DNA from: Mycobacterium saskatchewanense
Lineage (GTDB): Bacteria; Actinomycetota; Actinomycetes; Mycobacteriales; Mycobacteriaceae
Assembly (NCBI RefSeq): GCF_010729105.1
Contig: NZ_AP022573.1
Coordinates: 4,588,001-4,652,000 of the forward strand
DNA: 64,000 bases
Direction of reading: 5' to 3'
How positions within the stretch are numbered: the stretch's first letter is position 1; each line of letters begins with the position of its first letter. The notes beneath the pieces were generated by a model, which saw only the letters and a list, made by a program, of their open reading frames with translations, ran no database searches and was not told the DNA's origin. The translations under genes and the position numbers were made by a program. Positions 7,697 to 15,703 of the stretch are shown in pieces.

Positions 7697-9316
7697 GTGA
7701 TGCAGGTGACGCAGGAGGGAATCGATAATCGGAGCTTTGATGTGGTCGTTATCGGTGGGGGTCACAACGGGCTGACCGCGGCGTGCTATCTCGCCCGCCG
7801 CGGACTCGCCGTCTGTGTCCTGGAGGCGGCGGGGGGTATCGGGGGGATGACCGCTTCGGGCACACCGATCGAGCGGGCCCCCGACCACGTCGTGAACTAC
7901 TGCTCGGCAGATCTTCTGTTCTGGCTGTCCAGTCCGGTCGAGCGTGAACTCGAGCTTCATCGATACGGCTTGAGCACGATTGTTGTGGACCCGTGCTATG
8001 CCTACCTGCACCCTGACGGTGCCTCAGTAGCGGTGTGGAAGGATCCATGTCGCACCGCCGACGAGATCCGCCACTTCTCCAGGCCGGATGCCGAGTCTTA
8101 TTTGGAGTACGTGCGATTCCTCGATGCTCTTTTCGACATCGCTTTCCCGTTCATGCTCAGCAACCCGGCAAGGCCGGGACGGTCATCGTTGACGGCGATG
8201 GTCAGAGCGGCATTCAAGCATCGCCGCCTGTTGAGGCGGTTCGGCGAGTTCCTCGTGGCGTCCGGAGAGGAGACGATCGAACAACGCTTCACCCATCCGG
8301 TGACCAAGTCGCTGCTGTATTGCCTTGGGGCAGGAGCCAATCCAATCGATATGCACGGGACTTCCGTGACCCATCTATTCCTTGGGTTCCTGCACCGCAG
8401 CGGCACCGCGCGCCCGGTCGGCGGCATGCAGGCCATTCCGGCGGCGTTAGCGCGGCGACTGATCAGCACGGGCGGGACCATTCACACCGACGCTGAGGTC
8501 GCAGAGATCATCGTGCGGGGCGGCAAGGCGGTCGGAGTACGGCTCACCGACGAGCGACAGTTCCACGCACGGACGGCGATCCTCGCCACACCTGACCCGC
8601 GCACCACGCTGGGTCGGCTACTTCCGCCCGGAACGTTGTCTCACGAACTCGAGACCCGGGTGCGGCACATTCCCGCCAATAGCCGTGGTGCGGGGGCGAT
8701 GAAGACGGACCTGGCATTGGCCGGGCGGGTCACCCTGGATCGCCACCAGAGGTGGCGAAGGGATGAGGTAGACCTACGTAAGCCGGCGATCTTGATCGGC
8801 ACAAGCGATCAGATTCGCCGCGGTTGGGCGCGGGCAGCAGCGGGTATCGTGCCTGACGCTGACGATATCGCGCTGTGGCCGGTGCTGCTCACCGGCGCGG
8901 ACCCCTCCCAGGCCCCCGACGGCCAGGATTCGCTGTATCTCTTCGCCACCAACATGCCCCTGCATCCTGATGGCGGCTGGGAGAAATGGCAGCATCATGC
9001 CGCCGAAAGAATCGTCGAGCGTGCGGGTCAATTCTATGACGGATTGGCGGAACTCGAGATTGGACGTTGGGTGGAATCCCCCGAGCTGGCCCAACAACGC
9101 ACGCGTGCCACCAACGGCGCCGCGATGCACGTCGACCACCTTCTGTTCAGCCAGGGGCCGATGCGGCCGGCACTTGGGCTGGGCGGACGGAAGCTGCCGG
9201 TGGATCGGCTCGTGTTGGGCGGCGCGGGCGCTCATCCGGGTGGCGGTGTATCGGGGCTTCCCGGCAGGAGAGCTGCACGAAATATCCTCCTGGCCAGAGG
9301 CATCCGCGAGCTATAG
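7697..9316 (+). CDS. CrtI/phytoene dehydrogenase-like FAD oxidoreductase
   Basis: The 539-residue protein has an N-terminal FAD dinucleotide-binding motif, DVVVIGGGHNGL (about residues 15-26), and the C-terminal CrtI-like segment GGAGAHPGGGVSGLPG near residue 515, which closes the FAD site. The middle motif GGMQAIPAALARRL is also typical. Enzymes of this superfamily desaturate or isomerise hydrophobic substrates. GTG 7697 follows AAAGGAG (7679-7685); ATG 7700 is next. There is no carotenoid synthase nearby, so a role on the catabolic substrate or an intermediate is more likely than carotenoid synthesis. The gene lies 64 bp after the oxidase-like operon. The exact reaction is unknown. Confidence 0.85.
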   Translation: MMQVTQEGIDNRSFDVVVIGGGHNGLTAACYLARRGLAVCVLEAAGGIGGMTASGTPIERAPDHVVNYCSADLLFWLSSPVERELELHRYGLSTIVVDPCYAYLHPDGASVAVWKDPCRTADEIRHFSRPDAESYLEYVRFLDALFDIAFPFMLSNPARPGRSSLTAMVRAAFKHRRLLRRFGEFLVASGEETIEQRFTHPVTKSLLYCLGAGANPIDMHGTSVTHLFLGFLHRSGTARPVGGMQAIPAALARRLISTGGTIHTDAEVAEIIVRGGKAVGVRLTDERQFHARTAILATPDPRTTLGRLLPPGTLSHELETRVRHIPANSRGAGAMKTDLALAGRVTLDRHQRWRRDEVDLRKPAILIGTSDQIRRGWARAAAGIVPDADDIALWPVLLTGADPSQAPDGQDSLYLFATNMPLHPDGGWEKWQHHAAERIVERAGQFYDGLAELEIGRWVESPELAQQRTRATNGAAMHVDHLLFSQGPMRPALGLGGRKLPVDRLVLGGAGAHPGGGVSGLPGRRAARNILLARGIREL

Positions 9317-9518
9317 TGCCTGCGTGATGTGTTGGCCCGCACCGTCGGGCACGCGTGATTCTTATCAGCCCGGCGGCGCCGTTGGGCGTTCGGCGGGAGG
9401 CCATGCGCAGGCCCGTGCTTGCTTGACTGTGGCCGTGTGAAGGCTTTCGGAGGCTGCATTTGTGCGTAGGGCCGCAGCGTCCCCGGTTCTGGTGGACGGA
9501 ACCGGTCGGTGCCCACAG

Positions 9519-9545
9519 TGAGCCGTCCCGGTGAGTCCGGAGACT
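9519..9545. repeat. Left terminal inverted repeat of the IS3-family element
   Basis: This 27-bp end matches the right end in inverted orientation at 24 positions; the differences lie at positions 14, 16 and 17. It is preceded by the target duplication CAG (9516-9518). Confidence 0.93.
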
Positions 9546-9557
9546 GCATTCGTTGAA

Positions 9558-10560
9558 TCACCCTGCCTTTGGTGGGGTGCGTTTGTGATCGTAGTAGAGC
9601 GTCTCGACGGCCTCGGGAGTGAAGTCGTCGAGGTACTCGTGGGGGCGTTCGGTGTTGAACCAGACCACCCATTCAGCGGTCGCCAGCTCGACCTGGTTGA
9701 CGTCGCGCCACGGGCCTTGCCGGCGGATAAGTTCGTTCTTGAACGAGCCGACGGTGGTCTCGGCCAGCGCATTGTCCAGCGCATCGCCAACCGAGCCGAC
9801 GGAGGGATCCACGCCCTCATCGATGAGCCGCTGGGTGAAGGCCACCGAGGTGTATTGACTGCCCGCGTCGCTGTGCGCAATCAGCCCGTGCAGACTGGTG
9901 GTGCCGTCCTGGGCGCGAGTGAAGAACGCATGCTCGATAGCGTCGAGGACCAGATCGGTGGTCATGGATCTGGCGGCCCGCCAGCCTAGGATCCGGCGGC
10001 TGTAGGCGTCGATGACGAATGCGACGTAGACGAATCCCATCCAGGTCGACACATACGTAAAGTCGGCCACCCACAACCGATTTGGCGCCGCGGCATAAAA
10101 GCGGCGGTCCACCAGATCCGGGTATCGCCGATGAGTGTCGTCGGCGATGGTGGTCTTGTGCTTGGATCCGTACCGCGCGCCCTCCCAACCGTTCTCGCGC
10201 ATGATCCGCTCCACCGTGCACCGGGCGACATCGTGACCCTGGCTGCGTAGCCAGATCCACAACTTGCGTGACCCCAGCGTCTGGACGAACTTGCCCTTTT
10301 TCTTGTCTTCCCGCGCCGCGGTGATGATCTCGACCAGCTCGGCGTCATGGATCTGCCGTCGTGTCGGGGTCTTGTTGATCCACTCGTAGTAGGTCGACGG
10401 GCTGATCGGCACGCCATGCTCAGACAGCACCGCACACATGGGCTCGACACCCCAGCGCAGCCCGGCCCCGCCGTTGGGGCCGGCCACCTGGTGGTCCTTG
10501 TGTTCGGCGATGAACCGGATCACCGTCTCCCGGGCCGGTCGAGCTCGGCCCCGAAGAAAA
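9558..10560 (-). CDS. IS3-family transposase OrfB (DDE integrase part, reached by -1 frameshift)
   Basis: This frame encodes the rve/DDE catalytic domain. The three acidic residues appear in the contexts VADFTYVSTWMG (first D), AHSDAGSQYTS (second D) and DNALAETTVGSFKNEL (E), with the expected D-D-35-E spacing pattern. OrfB has no good start of its own. It lies in the -1 frame relative to OrfA and is joined at a T-rich slip site (TTTTC, 10560-10556), which gives an OrfAB fusion transposase. The boundary at 10560 is the inferred slip point, not a start codon. The C-terminal RPHEYLDDFTPEAV is the usual IS3 ending. Confidence 0.9.
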
Positions 10561-10843
10561 TCGCCGCTGCTTTCAAGATCTCGTTGGCCCGGCGCAGCTC
10601 GGCAATCTCCTTGCGCAGCGCCTTGTTCTCCTCGGCCATCGCGGAGGTCACACCCGGCCGCTGGCCGGTATCGACCTCCGAGCGGCGGATCCAGGTCCGC
10701 AACGTCTCCGGTGTGCCGATCCCCAACATGCCCGTGACCGCCGTGATCGCCGCCCACTGCGACGGGTACTGCGGGCGCACCTCAGCGACCATGCGCACCG
10801 CACGTTCACGAAGCTCGTCGGGGTACTTGCTGACACGTCCCAT
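10520..10843 (-). CDS. IS3-family transposase OrfA (helix-turn-helix protein)
   Basis: The 107-residue protein has an N-terminal helix-turn-helix that binds the terminal repeats (RYPDEL-type start, then WAAITAVTGMLGIGTPETLR) and a leucine-zipper-like coiled coil (about 65-95, NKALRKEIAELRRANEILK), ending FFGAELDRPGRR. This layout matches IS6110-type OrfA. It overlaps OrfB by about 40 bp, as expected for programmed frameshifting. The start lies 51 bp inside the right end of the element. Confidence 0.93.
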   Translation of the reverse strand: MGRVSKYPDELRERAVRMVAEVRPQYPSQWAAITAVTGMLGIGTPETLRTWIRRSEVDTGQRPGVTSAMAEENKALRKEIAELRRANEILKAAAIFFGAELDRPGRR

Positions 10844-10867
10844 AACCCAGATCCTCCCAAGATCGGG

Positions 10868-10894
10868 AGTCTCCGGAAACGCCGGGACGGCTCA
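10868..10894. repeat. Right terminal inverted repeat of the IS3-family element
   Basis: This is the inverted partner of 9519-9545 with 24 of 27 positions identical. It is followed by the CAG target duplication (10895-10897). Confidence 0.93.
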
Positions 10895-10900
10895 CAGGGA

Positions 10901-10919
10901 CAGTGTCGGGCTGACACTG
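10901..10919. promoter_or_regulatory. Perfect inverted repeat directly upstream of the P450 start
   Basis: CAGTGTC (10901-10907) and GACACTG (10913-10919) are perfect inverted arms around a 5-nt centre, ending 5 nt before the P450 ATG and starting 6 nt after the IS end. It could be a regulator operator or an mRNA hairpin over the ribosome site. The insertion sequence now separates it from any original upstream promoter. Confidence 0.45.
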
Positions 10920-10924
10920 GGGTC

Positions 10925-12109
10925 ATGACCAAAAGTGAGCAACGCGTCAGCGATTGGAGCCCATTGGCGCCGGACGAAGACATGACATACGCGCGCACCT
11001 TCACTGAGTTGCGCCAGAAGTGTCCGGTGGCGTGGAGCGAGGACTTCGGGGGTTTCTGGTCGCTGCTCAAACACAGCGACATCGCCATGGCATGCAAAAA
11101 GCCCGCCATCTTCTCGTCTGCTCCACAGTTCACCGTGCCGCATTTGGACCTGGGATTCCCATGGCTGCCTTTGCAGAGCGATCCACCCGACCACCAGAAT
11201 TACCGCGGACCACTGCAACCGTTCCTCTCCAAGGGTGCGGTCGCCGAGTTGGTTCCTCGGTTGCGTGAACTAGCGCTCAACCTCCTGGAACCGCTGCGGT
11301 CCAAGGATCGATTCGACGCCTCGGTCGAGTTCGCGCAGCCCTTCGCGGGTGAGGCCCTATGTCTGGCCCTGCGCATTCCCGAGGACACCTGGGCGGAGTT
11401 CCGCCAATGGACGTCATCGATCGTGCGGGCGTTCTCTGAGGGCAATTTGGAGCTGATCCTCAGTGTGTCGGACTCCATCGCCGAGTACGTCAAGAGGGAG
11501 GCTGCCCTGCGTCGTGAGAATCCCGGTGACGACCTCATGAGTGCGTTGCTGACGGCTCGCGTGAACGGACGGCAACTCAATGACACCGAGTTGCACGGTT
11601 ACTACATGCTGCTGACCTCGGCGGGCCATGACACCTCGGCGAACTCTTTGGGCCACGCACTGATTCACCTTGCGGAAAATCCGGAGCACCGGGTTCGGCT
11701 GCTCGCCGACCCGGGCTTGACCGCGGGTGCCGTCGACGAGATCGTACGCTTCTACGGTCCTTTGATCGGTCTTGGCCGGTGCGCCACCCAGGATGTGGAG
11801 GTCGGCAACCGGACCATTCGCGCTGGCGAGCAAGTGGCACTGGTCTGGGCTTCGGCTGCGCGTGACGAGGACCAGTTTGAGCGCGCCAACGAATTCATCC
11901 TGGACCGCAAACCGACCCGCAACGTCAGCTTTGGCTTCGGGACACATTACTGCGTGGGTGCCGACCTTGGGCGCATGCAGATACGCGTGGCCATCGACGA
12001 ATTTCTCAAGGCGTTTCCCGACTTTTACGTCGACGGCGGCATCACCCGCACGCTGTGGCCGACACAAGGGATCCGCTCGATCCCGTTAGCCGTCGGCGCG
12101 ACGGAGTAG
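10925..12109 (+). CDS. Cytochrome P450 monooxygenase
   Basis: The 394-residue bacterial class I P450 has the oxygen-binding I-helix motif AGHDT (233-237), the E272-x2-R275 pair of the K helix, and the haem loop FGFGTHYCVGADLG with thiolate ligand C343. It would hydroxylate a small hydrophobic substrate using a ferredoxin and reductase; the FAD reductase at 3214-4401 is a possible donor. The gene begins 30 bp after the IS right end, so its native promoter may have been displaced. Its subfamily cannot be assigned by eye. Its place in an aromatic island suggests an early oxidation step. Confidence 0.93.
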   Translation: MTKSEQRVSDWSPLAPDEDMTYARTFTELRQKCPVAWSEDFGGFWSLLKHSDIAMACKKPAIFSSAPQFTVPHLDLGFPWLPLQSDPPDHQNYRGPLQPFLSKGAVAELVPRLRELALNLLEPLRSKDRFDASVEFAQPFAGEALCLALRIPEDTWAEFRQWTSSIVRAFSEGNLELILSVSDSIAEYVKREAALRRENPGDDLMSALLTARVNGRQLNDTELHGYYMLLTSAGHDTSANSLGHALIHLAENPEHRVRLLADPGLTAGAVDEIVRFYGPLIGLGRCATQDVEVGNRTIRAGEQVALVWASAARDEDQFERANEFILDRKPTRNVSFGFGTHYCVGADLGRMQIRVAIDEFLKAFPDFYVDGGITRTLWPTQGIRSIPLAVGATE

Positions 12110-12407
12110 GAGCGCGCAGCTAGAAGGTCCACATGAGCACGCAGCTGTGCCTCGACACCGTAGCGAGGATCCTGTACCACGGGGTGCGGAGAGCAGTGCT
12201 CGTGCCCTGGCCGATATCGCCGGTAAGGCTCGGCGGAAGATGCGGCAGCCATCCTCACGTGATTCGATGCGAACGGCGCGGCGGTAGAGTCCGCAGTCAG
12301 CGCACCAAGATAAGGCCATCGCTTCGCGCTGGATCAAGCAGCTGCGACTTCCACTATCGGAGCGGCACAGTACTTGGCGGACGCGTGTCTCAGCAAGGAA
12401 CCGGGGG
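12110..12407. other. Stretch with no recognisable gene
   Basis: These 298 bp between the P450 and the next hypothetical gene have open frames on both strands. None has convincing codon use, a ribosome site or a recognisable product, and I see no repeat or tRNA. It may be decayed coding sequence within the island. Confidence 0.5.
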
Positions 12408-12716
12408 TCACCCGAGGCGACGAGGTCGGCATGTTCGTTCCACCAGCCACGACAACCGCACCTCGTCTGGGGTATCGGAATAACCGCGTAGCCACAGGCG
12501 CAAGGCATCGGTGAGGTCGGCTGGAAGGACGTCGTGGTCGTCCGCGACGAGCTGCAACATCGCCTCGATCGCAACCAGGTCATCGCCGGCGCCAAGTTGC
12601 ATGTAGATAGCGTCTCTCTGCTGACGCGGCACCTCGTCGAGCAGAAATTCTGCGAGGCGCCAACATAACTGCGCGCTTACAGCTGACTTTCTTCCCGCTC
12701 GCCGGGTCGCTCTCAC
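12408..12716 (-). CDS. Hypothetical protein
   Basis: I do not recognise this 102-residue protein. It looks like real coding sequence: after a basic N-terminus it is mostly acidic helix (for example RLAEFLLDEVPRQQRDAIYM and DLVAIEAMLQLVADDHDVL), with a Trp-rich end (LRLWLRGYSD, LSWLVERT). It lies in a gene-poor stretch between the rightward P450 and hydratase genes and is transcribed against both. It may be a small regulator or a leftover of an older locus; the sequence does not decide. Confidence 0.5.
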   Translation of the reverse strand: MRATRRAGRKSAVSAQLCWRLAEFLLDEVPRQQRDAIYMQLGAGDDLVAIEAMLQLVADDHDVLPADLTDALRLWLRGYSDTPDEVRLSWLVERTCRPRRLG

Positions 12717-12924
12717 GGCTCGAATTCAACCGCTGCTCGCTGCCGCCAAAAACGTCTCGTTCTGTTTGGCAAGACGCGAATCCCAGACGGTGGCGACCGG
12801 TGTCGTGTCCGATGCCGCCGGCTGAACAGCGCAGTGGGAGCACGCGGTCTCCGTAGCCCGTCCGGGTTCCGCCTGGGGGAACGGCGAGGCTGACGAATGA
12901 GTGTAGTCGCGCGAGGCTTGGCCG

Positions 12925-13719
12925 ATGAGCGAAGGCGAATCCGGTCCGGCCATACGCTCGGCCGCGTCACGACTCCTTCAAGCGCGAGCGTCGCGCCAGC
13001 CGTGCGCACCGGTGCGCGACCTCATCGGATCCTCCGATATCGGTCTGGCATACCGTGTTCAGCACCGGGTGAACGAGGACCGCATCGCCAACGGCGCGGC
13101 CGTTGTCGGACACAAGATCGGTCTGACGTCGCCTGCGGTGCAAAAGCAGCTCGGTGTCAACCAACCCGATCTTGGCGTTCTTTTCTCGGACATGTGCTAC
13201 AGCGAAGGCGATAAAGTGCCCATCGACGAGCTCCTGCAGCCGAAAGTAGAAGCGGAGATTGCCTTCGTGCTCGGCGCGGACCTCGACGAGGAACATGTCG
13301 ACGCGCACCGATTCCGGGGAGCGGTTGATCACGCGGTGGTGGCTCTGGAGGTGGTCGACAGCCGAATCGCAAACTGGGACATCACCATCACCGACACGAT
13401 CGCCGATAACGCCTCCTGCGGGCTGTTCGTCCTCGGCGAGAAAACGCTGTCGATCGAGGACTTTGAACCCGCCAATGTATCGATGACGTTGGCCATGGAC
13501 GGTGAGATCGTATCCGTGGGCGACGGCAAGGCCTGCCTGGGCGACCCTCTGGCGGCGTGTGCATGGCTCGCCACCACCGGCCGCCGCTTCGGTTCGCCAT
13601 TACGTGCGGGCGACATCGTCTTGTCTGGTGCGTTGGGCCCCATGGTCGGTGTCTGCGCCGGTAGTCGCATCAGCGCTGAGATCAGTGCGCTGGGAAGGGT
13701 TTCTGCGACCTTCGCTTAA
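12925..13719 (+). CDS. 2-hydroxypenta-2,4-dienoate hydratase (MhpD/HsaE family)
   Basis: The 264-residue enzyme of the fumarylacetoacetate hydrolase fold adds water to the dienoate left after meta-cleavage-product hydrolysis, giving 4-hydroxy-2-oxo acid. Signature segments are [19 protein letters not shown] (about 59-77), the metal-binding [13 protein letters not shown] (about 103-115, Glu ligands) and [21 protein letters not shown] (about 143-162). GAGG precedes the ATG. It starts a tight four-gene rightward operon: hydratase, acylating aldehyde dehydrogenase (11 nt gap), aldolase, aldehyde dehydrogenase. It is homologous to HsaE of steroid degradation and to MhpD/BphH; which substrate class it serves is not clear from sequence. 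Confidence 0.92.
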   Translation: MSEGESGPAIRSAASRLLQARASRQPCAPVRDLIGSSDIGLAYRVQHRVNEDRIANGAAVVGHKIGLTSPAVQKQLGVNQPDLGVLFSDMCYSEGDKVPIDELLQPKVEAEIAFVLGADLDEEHVDAHRFRGAVDHAVVALEVVDSRIANWDITITDTIADNASCGLFVLGEKTLSIEDFEPANVSMTLAMDGEIVSVGDGKACLGDPLAACAWLATTGRRFGSPLRAGDIVLSGALGPMVGVCAGSRISAEISALGRVSATFA

Positions 13720-13730
13720 GGAGAGCACAC

Positions 13731-14669
13731 ATGGACCGGACAAAAGTTGCCATCATCGGTTCCGGCAATATCGGCACGGATCTGATGATGAAGGTCGAGC
13801 GATCACCGCTGCTTGAGGTGACAGCGATGGTGGGCGTCGATCCGCGGTCCGACGGGCTCGCGCGGGCCCGCGACCATAACGTTGCCGTTACCGCCGACGG
13901 AATTGACGGGTTTTTGCAGTTGCCGTGTTTCGAGGAGGTCGCGATCGTGTTCGATGCGACTTCCGCGCAGGCGCACCCACGCAATGCGGCCGCGCTGTCG
14001 CAGTCCGGCAAGCGCATCATCGACCTGACGCCCGCGGCACTCGGTCCGTACGTGGTTCCTGCGGTGAACTTAGAGGATCACCTCGAGGAGCCGAACATGA
14101 ACATGGTGACCTGCGGTGGGCAGGCGACCATCCCGATCGTCGCGGCTATCTCGGCCATCGCCCCAGTCGCGTACGCGGAGATTGTGGCGTCGATCGCCTC
14201 GAAATCAGCCGGACCAGGGACCCGGGCGAACATAGACGAGTTCACTGAAACCACCACGCATGCCATCAAATCGGTAGGCAACGCCCGGCAGGGAAAGGCG
14301 ATCATCATCCTCAACCCCGCCGAACCGCCTCTCATCATGCGCGATACGGTCATGTGTCTGATCGGCGAGGCCGATCACGATCGCGTACGTGGCTCTGTCG
14401 ACGCGATGGTCGCGACGGTAGCTAACTACGTACCCGGCTACCGACTCAAGCAGCCGCTCCAATTCAGCGCCGTAGGGGTTCACGACCCGGCGCACACATT
14501 GCTCACCGCGCCGTCGCCGCAGCCCAAGTGGAAGGTGGCGGCGTTCCTGGAGGTTGAGGGCGCTGCCGACTATCTGCCCGCGTACGCCGGCAACCTCGAC
14601 ATCATGACTTCAGCCGCGGTGCAGGTGGCAGCCCGGCTATCCCAGCACTCCCTGGCCGAGACCATCTGA
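13731..14669 (+). CDS. Acetaldehyde dehydrogenase (acylating) (MhpF/BphJ/HsaG family)
   Basis: The 312-residue enzyme converts the aldehyde released by the aldolase into acyl-CoA with NAD+ and CoA. It has the NAD-binding loop GSGNIGTDL (10-18), the catalytic cysteine C128 in [11 protein letters not shown], and the conserved segment [20 protein letters not shown] lies just upstream of the ATG. It is followed directly by the aldolase gene (1-nt TGATG overlap); in this family the two proteins form a channelling complex, so the gene order supports the call. Confidence 0.94.
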   Translation: MDRTKVAIIGSGNIGTDLMMKVERSPLLEVTAMVGVDPRSDGLARARDHNVAVTADGIDGFLQLPCFEEVAIVFDATSAQAHPRNAAALSQSGKRIIDLTPAALGPYVVPAVNLEDHLEEPNMNMVTCGGQATIPIVAAISAIAPVAYAEIVASIASKSAGPGTRANIDEFTETTTHAIKSVGNARQGKAIIILNPAEPPLIMRDTVMCLIGEADHDRVRGSVDAMVATVANYVPGYRLKQPLQFSAVGVHDPAHTLLTAPSPQPKWKVAAFLEVEGAADYLPAYAGNLDIMTSAAVQVAARLSQHSLAETI

Positions 14670-15703
14670 TGAACGGGTCAACTGTGTACATCCAAGACGT
14701 GACGCTCCGAGACGGAATGCACGCCGTGCGGCACCGCATGAGTCCCGAGCACATCGTCACGCTGGTCACCGCCCTCGACCGGGCGGGTGTCGACGCGATC
14801 GAAGTCGCGCACGGCGACGGCCTTGGGGGTTCCAGCCTCACCTACGGGCCCGGCAGCAACACAGACTGGGAGTGGATCGAAGCGGCCGCGTCACACATCA
14901 ATTCGGCTGTGCTGACCACGTTGCTGATACCTGGAATCGGCAGCATCTCGGCGTTGAAACATGCCGCCTCGCTGGGCGTAAGGTCGGTTCGGATAGCAAC
15001 GCACTGCACCGAAGCCGATATCGCTGCTCAACACATTCACACGGCACGTAACCTCGGAATGGACGTATCCGGCTTCTTGATGATGAGTCACATGGCTCCG
15101 CCCGTCGAGCTGGCCCAACAAGCCAAGCTGATGGAATCCTACGGGGCCAACTGCGTATACGTGACGGACTCCGGCGGCAGGCTGACGATGGGTGGCGTGG
15201 CCGAGCGCGTTCGCGCCTACCGAGACATCCTCGACTTGGGAACGCAGGTCGGTATACACGCACACCAGAACCTGTCACTAGCGGTAGCCAACTCCGTTGT
15301 CGCCGTCGAGGAGGGCGCAACGCGGGTGGATGCCTCGCTGGCCGGCCACGGCGCTGGAGCCGGAAACTGCCCGATCGAACCTTTTGTTGCGGTCGCCAAC
15401 CTCTTGGGTTGGACACACCGCTGCGACCTCTTCGCGCTCGAAGACGCCGCCGACGACCTGCTGCGGCCATTGCAGGATCGCCCGGTCCAAGTGGACCGCG
15501 AAACGCTGACTCTCGGGTACGCCGGCGTGTACTCGAGCTTCCTTCGCCACGCCGAGGCTGCGTCGGCCGCCTACGGCGTCGACGTACGCTCGATCCTGAT
15601 CGAGGCCGGACGCCGTTCGCTCGTCGGGGGCCAGGAAGACATGATCGCGGACGTCGCGCTCGATCTGGTCTCCCGGCGCGTTGAGACCGCAGGGCAGAAT
15701 TGA
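14669..15703 (+). CDS. 4-hydroxy-2-oxovalerate aldolase (MhpE/BphI/HsaF family)
   Basis: The 344-residue TIM-barrel aldolase splits 4-hydroxy-2-oxo acid into pyruvate and an aldehyde. It has the N-terminal catalytic R14-D15 in VTLRDGMHA, the metal ligands H197 and H199 in GIHAHQN, and the C-terminal DmpG-type communication domain. Start and stop both overlap neighbours by 1 nt (TGATG), showing a tightly coupled operon. It would channel aldehyde to the acylating dehydrogenase upstream. Length and motifs match the family exactly. Confidence 0.94.
   Translation: MNGSTVYIQDVTLRDGMHAVRHRMSPEHIVTLVTALDRAGVDAIEVAHGDGLGGSSLTYGPGSNTDWEWIEAAASHINSAVLTTLLIPGIGSISALKHAASLGVRSVRIATHCTEADIAAQHIHTARNLGMDVSGFLMMSHMAPPVELAQQAKLMESYGANCVYVTDSGGRLTMGGVAERVRAYRDILDLGTQVGIHAHQNLSLAVANSVVAVEEGATRVDASLAGHGAGAGNCPIEPFVAVANLLGWTHRCDLFALEDAADDLLRPLQDRPVQVDRETLTLGYAGVYSSFLRHAEAASAAYGVDVRSILIEAGRRSLVGGQEDMIADVALDLVSRRVETAGQN

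Larger units (their letters stand above)
9519..10894. mobile_element. Complete IS3-family insertion sequence (IS6110-like group), 1376 bp
   Basis: The element begins TGAGCCGTCCCGG (9519) and ends with the inverted copy CCGGGACGGCTCA (10894). The terminal inverted repeats match at 24 of 27 positions. Both ends are flanked by CAG (9516-9518 and 10895-10897), a 3-bp target duplication as expected for IS3. Inside are orfA and orfB on the minus strand in a -1 frame relation. The OrfA sequence resembles the IS6110 OrfA. It inserted between the CrtI-like gene and the P450 gene, 30 bp upstream of the P450 start. Ends, reading frames and catalytic residues all look intact, so it may still move. The 202 bp to its left (9317-9518) carry no recognisable gene. 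Confidence 0.95.

Noticed and set aside
14891..15265. Leftward frame in the aldolase gene
   Set aside because: Antisense to the intact aldolase and without recognisable motifs.
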